Of a DNA stretch of 64,000 bases, positions 56,937 through 64,000 are shown in pieces. The translations under genes and the position numbers were made by a program. Under the pieces are notes generated by a model. It worked only from the letters and a program-made list of their open reading frames with translations, did no database searches and was not told the DNA's origin. The first letter of the stretch is position 1. Each line of letters starts with the position of its first letter. This DNA comes from Streptomyces sp. NBRC 110611 (lineage in GTDB: Bacteria > Actinomycetota > Actinomycetes > Streptomycetales > Streptomycetaceae), in assembly GCF_001590865.1 (NCBI RefSeq), contig NZ_BBUY01000012.1, positions 62,001 to 126,000 on the forward strand, written 5' to 3'.

Positions 56937-57815
56937 TCAGACGACGGCGCGGCGGGCGTGGAAGAGGCCCCAGCGCAGCAGTCCCCGGTGGGTGATGTCC
57001 GCCCACAGGGGGAGGTTGGTGAGCAGGTCGTCGACGTAGGCCGGGCTGATGACCTTCCGCAGCTCGGCCGCGCGGCGGTGGACGTCCTCGTCGAGGCGGG
57101 CGTAGTGGGTCGCGAGGTCCGGGGTGCGGTCCTCGAAGGTGGTCTTGAGGCCGAGCCCGGACAGCTGGTCGAGGTAGAACGCCGATGTCGCCGGAGTACG
57201 TACGCCCAGGCGGGAGAATGCGGGCCGGACAGCCTCCACGGACTCTTCCTCGGCGGCCATGATGTCCGAGAAGACCAGGGCGCCCTCCGGTTTCAGTACG
57301 CGGACGGCTTCGGCCAAGGCGCCCGCGCGGTCCTCCACATGACACAGGACCTCCAGGGACCAGACGACGTCGAAGCGCCCCGCCTCGAAGGGCAGGTCGT
57401 TGAGGGAGCCGGTGACGACCTCGATCAGGCCGTCCAGGCCCCGTTCGGCGTTGGCCGCGCGGTGGCGCCGGTTGTGCTCCTCGCTGAGGTCGAGGGCCAC
57501 GACCCGGCAGCCGAAGCGTTCGGCCAGCGCGCGGGACGATCCGCCATAGCCCGAGCCGAGGTCGAGCACCGTCGCGTCCGGGCCGAGCAGGTCCGGGACC
57601 CGGTCGGCGGCGCGCTCGACGGTGCGGTGCGAGGCCTGGGCGATCGCCTCCTGTGGGTGGGAGTAGATGCCGACGTGGATGTCCTCGCCGCCCCAGACGC
57701 TGTCGTAGAAGGCGTCGACATCGCCGGTTTCGTAGTAGCGGCGGGTTGATTCGGCATGGGTCGGTGCGCTTGCGTCGGCTTTGGTGCGGTCGTCGTCTTT
57801 GGTCTTGTCGTCCAT
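56937..57815 (-). CDS. Sarcosine/dimethylglycine N-methyltransferase-like protein
   Basis: A 292-residue class I SAM-dependent methyltransferase (VLDLGSGYGGSSRALAERFG). The N-terminal stretch YYETGDVDAFYDSVWGGEDI is characteristic of glycine-betaine synthesis methyltransferases, which methylate sarcosine or dimethylglycine to the osmolyte betaine. No companion glycine methyltransferase is adjacent, so a different small amine may be the substrate. The start ATG 57815 follows a charged leader (MDDKTKDDDRTK). Confidence 0.82.
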   Translation of the reverse strand: MDDKTKDDDRTKADASAPTHAESTRRYYETGDVDAFYDSVWGGEDIHVGIYSHPQEAIAQASHRTVERAADRVPDLLGPDATVLDLGSGYGGSSRALAERFGCRVVALDLSEEHNRRHRAANAERGLDGLIEVVTGSLNDLPFEAGRFDVVWSLEVLCHVEDRAGALAEAVRVLKPEGALVFSDIMAAEEESVEAVRPAFSRLGVRTPATSAFYLDQLSGLGLKTTFEDRTPDLATHYARLDEDVHRRAAELRKVISPAYVDDLLTNLPLWADITHRGLLRWGLFHARRAVV

Positions 57816-57999
57816 GGCGGGTGGATTACCCGCCTTTCCAAGGTCAATTCACCCCGCTCGCCAGCTTGGCTGACTATGCGCCACATGGCCGAGAGGGGAA
57901 TCCGGGGGGGCTGGTCGGCCGGTCCGGCCGGTCGGGCGCGTGGGCCCGTCGTGACGGACCTCCGGCCGGCCGGACCGGCTACCTGGGGAACGTAACACC

Positions 58000-58051
58000 G
58001 TTGCAATGTCTTGCGTAAGGTCTTGCAACAAGGAAGTGGTGCGGCTAGAAC
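58000..58051 (+). promoter_or_regulatory. pulA promoter with mal-type operator
   Basis: TTGCAA (58001), TTGCGT (58011) and TTGCAA (58023) form a cluster; the outer pair GTTGCAA/TTGCAAC is inverted. TTGCAA at 58023-58028 could serve as -35, 17 bp from TAGAAC (58046-58051), which lies 8 nt before ATG 58060. A bound MalR-type repressor would cover the -35. Confidence 0.65.
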
Positions 58052-58059
58052 CATGACCC

Positions 58060-60722
<2,663 letters not shown>

Positions 60723-60726
<4 letters not shown>

Positions 60727-61241
60727 GCGGGTTCGAGCAGCTTCTCCAGGAGGGTGACGGCGTACGGACTCCCGCCGCCGTCCCTCTTGCCGGGCTGCTC
60801 CCCGACGACGGTGTACCCGGCAGCCTCGTAGTACGTCCGCAGCCGCGGATTGGACGCCAGGCAGTCCAGCCTGGACCACCCCCGCCCCGCCGCGGCGATC
60901 CGGTGTTCGGCATGGGCCAGCAGCGCCCGCCCGGTACCGGCCGGCGCCTGCCCGCGGTCCACCATCAGCCGGTGCACATAACCCGCCTTCGGCGGCTGCG
61001 GCCCCCACGCCGGCTCGTCCTCCCACCACAGTTCGAAGGCGCCCACGATGCGCCCGGCCGCCTCCGCCAGCCAGACCTCGCCTTCCTTCATCCGCAGCCG
61101 GAAGTGCGCCGCATCCTTCCCGCCGGGCTTCCACTGGTCTATGCCGTTCCGCTGCATCCAGCGCGCCGCGGCGTCGTAAAGCTCCACCAGGACCCCGGGA
61201 TCGGCGCCGTCATCGGCCGGCCGGAACGTGATCTCATCCAT
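60723..61241 (-). CDS. GNAT-family N-acetyltransferase
   Basis: A 172-residue acetyltransferase using acetyl-CoA. The CoA-binding A motif appears as VDRGQAPAGTGRALLAHAE, a diverged R/Q-x-x-G-x-G/A, followed by NPRLRTYYEAAGYTVVGE. The W-rich WKPGGKDAAHFRLRMKEGEVWLAE is common in actinomycete members. ATG 61241 is chosen; an upstream TTG is weak. Substrate unknown. Convergent with pulA with overlapping stops. Confidence 0.9.
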
Positions 61242-61264
61242 GGCGCAATGGTGACGCAACGGGA

Positions 61265-62404
61265 TCAGAGATCGAGCACCAGCCCGCCGTCGCCCCGCGC
61301 CCGTGAGACGCAGATCAGCAGCGAGTCGGCGCGCTCGGCGTCGGTCAGCAGCTGGTCGCGGTGGTCCACCTCACCGGCCAGCACCCGCTGTTGGCAGGTA
61401 CCGCAGAACCCCTGCTCGCAGGAGTACGGCAGATCCGGCAGCGCTTGTGCGCGGACGGCGCGCAGCACGCTGGTGTCCGCGGCCACCTTGACCGTCCGGC
61501 CGGTGCGCCGCAGCTCCACCTCGAACGGCGCGTTGTCGCCGGAGGACGCCGCGGGGGCGGCGGGCGTGAACCGTTCGGTGTGCAGGGTCAGGCCCTCGGG
61601 CCCGTCCGGCAGCAGCGCGGCGACCGCGTCCATCAGCGGGCCGGGGCCGCAGCAGTAGACGGCCGCGTGCGGGGGCGCGCCGGCGAGTGCCGCGGCGAGA
61701 TCGGGGCGGCCGTCCTCGTCCTCGGCGACTACCGTGACCCGCCCCGAACCGGCCCCCGCCAGCCGCTCGATCTCCTTGAGGAACGGCATGGAGGCCCGCG
61801 ACCGGCCGGCGTACAGCAGCTGCCACGGCACCCCGGCCCGCTCGGCCTGCCGCACCATCGGCAGGATCGGGGTGATGCCGATACCGGCCGCGATGAAGAG
61901 GTAGGCGGGGCTGTCGCGGAGCGGGAAGCGGTTGCGCGGTCCGCGGATCTCCACCTCCGTCCCCGCGTGCAGTTGCTCGTGCACCTCGCGGGAGCCGCCC
62001 CGGCCGTCCTCGATCAGCCGGGTCGCGATGGTGTACGAGCCGGGCTCCGCGGGGTCGCCGCAGAGCGAGTACTGGCGTACCGCCCCCGAGGGCAGCACCA
62101 GGTCGATATGGGCACCGGGCTCCCACGCCGGGAGCTGCGCGCCCTCCAGGCGCAGCCGTACCACGCCGTCGGCCTCCTCCGTCCGTTCCGCGATCAGCAA
62201 CCGCCGGGCGGACGCGGGGCGTTGTGGGCCTCGGCGGCCCTGGTGACCCCGGTGGCCCCGGCCCGAGACGGGCTCGTCCAGAGCGGGTATCGGCCAGAGC
62301 GGCGAGGCCTTGATCCGTCGGCGCAGCGCCCGCCGGGTGGCCAGCGCCACCGCGGCGACCACCACAACCGTCCGCATACGGGGTATCTGCGTCATCTCTG
62401 TCAT
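61265..62404 (-). CDS. Ferredoxin-type oxidoreductase (FMN/FAD + 2Fe-2S)
   Basis: A 379-residue phthalate-dioxygenase-reductase-like electron-transfer protein. It has a hydrophobic N-terminal patch (TVVVVAAVALATRRALRRR), the flavin domain (VRQYSLCGDP, IAAGIGITPILPM), NAD-binding region (VYCCGPGPLMDAV), and a C-terminal plant-type ferredoxin (CEQGFCGTC...LLIC). It lies 10 bp after the di-iron protein gene, GAGGTG 8 nt before ATG 62404, so the two work together: this subunit would reduce the di-iron site. Confidence 0.9.
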   Translation of the reverse strand: MTEMTQIPRMRTVVVVAAVALATRRALRRRIKASPLWPIPALDEPVSGRGHRGHQGRRGPQRPASARRLLIAERTEEADGVVRLRLEGAQLPAWEPGAHIDLVLPSGAVRQYSLCGDPAEPGSYTIATRLIEDGRGGSREVHEQLHAGTEVEIRGPRNRFPLRDSPAYLFIAAGIGITPILPMVRQAERAGVPWQLLYAGRSRASMPFLKEIERLAGAGSGRVTVVAEDEDGRPDLAAALAGAPPHAAVYCCGPGPLMDAVAALLPDGPEGLTLHTERFTPAAPAASSGDNAPFEVELRRTGRTVKVAADTSVLRAVRAQALPDLPYSCEQGFCGTCQQRVLAGEVDHRDQLLTDAERADSLLICVSRARGDGGLVLDL

Positions 62405-62414
62405 ATCCGGCACC

Positions 62415-63359
62415 TCAGGCACCTCCACCGGGCATGCGGGCCTCGGCTGCGGTTGCGGGCGTGCGGGCCTCGGCGGCGGTCGCGGCGGGGGAGATGGCGA
62501 GGTAGGCGACCGCCTGCGCGGTGCTGCCGTGCTGTGAGGGGTGGTATCCGCGGCTGAGGTACTGCGGGATGGAACGGGCCATCGCCCCGGTGGTCGGCAG
62601 CACGCCGTGCCGCCCGGCGCGGAAGAACTCACGGAAGCCGGCCTTGCCGTCGACCAGTACCGGGTCGTTCGCCATGAAGAACCGGACGCCGCGCTGCCAG
62701 AGGAACACCAGCGCGGTGAACGCCGTGGCCCAGGTGCGCACCCGCCGCCGGTAGCCGCCGTCGAGGTGCATGAACAGGTCGAAGGCGACGGATCGGTGCT
62801 CGACCTCCTCGGCGCCGTGCCAGCGCAGCAGATCGAGCATCGTCGGGTCGGCGCCCCGGGCGTCCAGCGCCTCGGCGTTGAGCACCCAGTCGCCGAGGAA
62901 CGCGGTGTAGTGCTCGATGGCGGCGATGATCGCGACTCGCTCCAGCAGCCACCAGCGGCGGGCCCGGCCCGGCGGCAGGGTGCGGTCACCGAGGAGCTTC
63001 TCGAAGAGCCAGTCCACCTGAGCGGTGTACGGAGTCGGGTCCAGGCCCTGTGCCTTGAGGTGCGGCAGCACGTCGTCGTGCGCCTGGGAGTGCATCGCCT
63101 CCTGCCCGATGAACCCGATCACGTCCGCGCGCAGCCGACGGTCGCGAATGTGGGGCAGGACCTGCTTGTACACATGCACGAACCAGCGTTCGCCGGCCGG
63201 TAGCAGCAGGTGCAGCACATTGATGGTGTGGGTACTGGCGGGGTCGCCAGGTATCCAGTGCAGGGGGGTGTCCGTCCAGTCGAAGACGACGTTGCGGGCT
63301 TTCAGCGGGGTGTGCTCGGACGCGACCGCCTGGGGCCGCAGCGAGGCCTTGTTAGACAT
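62415..63359 (-). CDS. Ferritin-like di-iron protein (PF10118 metal-dependent hydrolase type)
   Basis: A 314-residue protein of the PF10118 family. Di-iron-type ligands are visible: FIGQEAMHSQAHDD and WHGAEEVEHRSVAFD, each a helix with Glu and His. The pairing with a ferredoxin reductase suggests an oxygenase rather than a hydrolase. TACACT-like TACATT (63366-63371) lies 6 nt before ATG 63359, so probably leaderless. The C-terminal tail contains a repeat (TAAEARTPATAAEARMPGG) from duplicated DNA. Confidence 0.85.
   Translation of the reverse strand: MSNKASLRPQAVASEHTPLKARNVVFDWTDTPLHWIPGDPASTHTINVLHLLLPAGERWFVHVYKQVLPHIRDRRLRADVIGFIGQEAMHSQAHDDVLPHLKAQGLDPTPYTAQVDWLFEKLLGDRTLPPGRARRWWLLERVAIIAAIEHYTAFLGDWVLNAEALDARGADPTMLDLLRWHGAEEVEHRSVAFDLFMHLDGGYRRRVRTWATAFTALVFLWQRGVRFFMANDPVLVDGKAGFREFFRAGRHGVLPTTGAMARSIPQYLSRGYHPSQHGSTAQAVAYLAISPAATAAEARTPATAAEARMPGGGA
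62423..62486 (-). repeat. Duplication encoding the di-iron protein's C-terminal tail
   Basis: Two adjacent ~27-bp units of the form TGCGGGCCTCGGCTGCGG / TGCGGGCCTCGGCGGCGG encode TAAEAR copies. Confidence 0.6.
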
Positions 63360-63617
63360 GGCGTCAATGTACTGACGGGTAAGGGATACCGATAGCCCTC
63401 CGACGGCGATCCGACGAGGAATACCGTCCGTCCTCAGCCGGTTGCGGTCCCGCAAGGGAGCCTCGCTGCCCACCTTTTGATAGGCGTGGCAAAGTTCTCA
63501 AACCACCCGGCATGGGGCCTTGTCGGACACGTCGTCCGGCTCGACGAGGAGGGGGTGCCGGAAAGCCTGGAAAGTAATGCGCGGTCATTCTCTGGGAGGG
63601 GGGGGAACAACTGGCGC

Positions 63618-63905
63618 TCAACTCCGCCCACTTGATGATTGGTCACCCGGCTGAATGGTGAGAGCTGATCTTTCTCGCGCGTCAGCCACTGTCGGCATCT
63701 TCCAAAGGAACAGCTTCAGTTCGCTGTAGTGGCCACGTGATCGATTGAAGGGTAATGTTCCCGGTGTTCGGCGCCCGAAGGGTTCGAAGGACTCGAAGTG
63801 CGAGGTGCGCCGAACGGCGTCGTATTCCTCATTGACCACGAGGAGTTCGGCAACTTTAATAATCGGGGGAAAGAAGTCCAGGGGGACCTTTCGGTTTCCA
63901 CGCCT
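63618..63905 (-). pseudogene. Possible protein remnant
   Basis: A frame without a good start reads RKVPLDFFPPIIKVAELLVV and NEEYDAVRRTSHFESFEPFG on the minus strand with coding-like third positions, then loses that bias and continues to a stop at 63618. GTG 63839 would be the first usual start. Not recognised; it could be a decayed gene fragment. Confidence 0.25.
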
Positions 63906-63934
63906 GTTCAGGTTGCCCTATGCGGGCTTCCTCC

Positions 63935-63954
63935 CCCTTGCGACGACGCAAGGG
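63935..63954. promoter_or_regulatory. mal-type palindrome before the last gene
   Basis: CCCTTGCG and CGCAAGGG around ACGA, perfect 8-bp arms. It resembles the CTTGC/GCAAG operators near malE and pulA and overlaps the ribosome-binding site of the gene at 63964. Confidence 0.6.
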
Positions 63955-63963
63955 ATAGAACCC

Positions 63964-64000
63964 ATGAATCGCAACACTCTCCGTATGGCTGCCGTTTCGG
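63964..64000 (+). CDS. Start of a probable secreted protein (cut by window end)
   Basis: Only 12 codons are visible: MNRNTLRMAAVS, looking like the beginning of a signal peptide. AAGGGA lies 9 nt upstream. A mal-type palindrome overlapping the leader suggests a maltodextrin-regulated exported enzyme such as an amylase; this is inference from context. Confidence 0.5.
   Translation, partial: MNRNTLRMAAVS

Larger units (their letters stand above)
63360..63963. other. 604-bp region without a confident gene
   Basis: It holds the promoter of the di-iron gene, a TTGCGGTCCCGCAA palindrome (63442-63455), an A+T-richer stretch (63640-63900) with a possible gene remnant, and a CTTGCG/CGCAAG palindrome before the gene at 63964. 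Confidence 0.5.

Overview
The window is a 64 kb piece of a Streptomyces chromosome (or a very close relative). It has very high G+C, coding frames with G/C in the third codon position, GTG/TTG starts, many ATGA/GTGA start-stop overlaps, twin-arginine exports, AfsR-like, DUF397/XRE and SPOR-type genes. The order nadE - glnA2 - glnE - malR/malEFG - pullulanase matches, from memory, the core of the S. coelicolor chromosome around SCO2226-SCO2256. No rRNA, tRNA, CRISPR array, prophage or intact insertion sequence was seen.

Layout. 1-4.2 kb: end of an SDR oxidoreductase, a small secreted protein, a DUF4429/SHOCT protein and a Tat-exported PhoD phosphatase. 4.4-10 kb: Bcr/CflA exporter, serine hydrolase, Rsm22-like protein, DUF6243 gene divergent from a TetR gene with three operators, and a primase/polymerase-like protein. 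10-14.5 kb: an iron-uptake operon efeO-efeB-efeU plus a lipoprotein. 14.6-17.5 kb: PhzF-like protein, iron-box-controlled heme oxygenase, methionine aminopeptidase, SPOR-type protein. 17.7-27.3 kb: F420-NADP reductase, M50 protease, AfsR-type regulator, DrrAB-type ABC exporter, panB. 27.5-32.6 kb: a DHA2 exporter with its TetR repressor, an EEP-family protein and another MFS exporter. 32.8-44.3 kb: NAD synthase, multicopper oxidase with a distant copper-type operator, DUF998/hydrolase pair, glnA2, glnE, PAP2 phosphatase. 44.6-54.3 kb: a mirrored maltose/maltodextrin region, malR-aglA on the left strand and malE-malF-malG-aglA'-malR' on the right. 54.3-57.8 kb: a whiJ-like trio (DUF397, XRE/DUF5753, ATP-binding protein), a DUF3592 protein and a betaine-type methyltransferase. 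58-64 kb: secreted pullulanase, acetyltransferase, a di-iron protein paired with a ferredoxin-type reductase, and the first codons of a probable secreted protein behind a mal-like box.

How the genes work together. Secreted pullulanase would debranch glucans, MalEFG would import the maltodextrins, and two GH13 alpha-glucosidases would hydrolyse them under two LacI-family repressors. EfeOBU and heme oxygenase form an iron-acquisition theme with DtxR-type boxes upstream. Unusual points are the mirrored mal duplication, operator-like CTTGC/GCAAG motifs built from rare codons inside pulA and malE, a roughly 60-bp element placed at the 3' ends of phoD and nadE, a small palindromic repeat both inside phoD and in the heme oxygenase leader, and probable recent frame changes in the Bcr/CflA and efeU genes.
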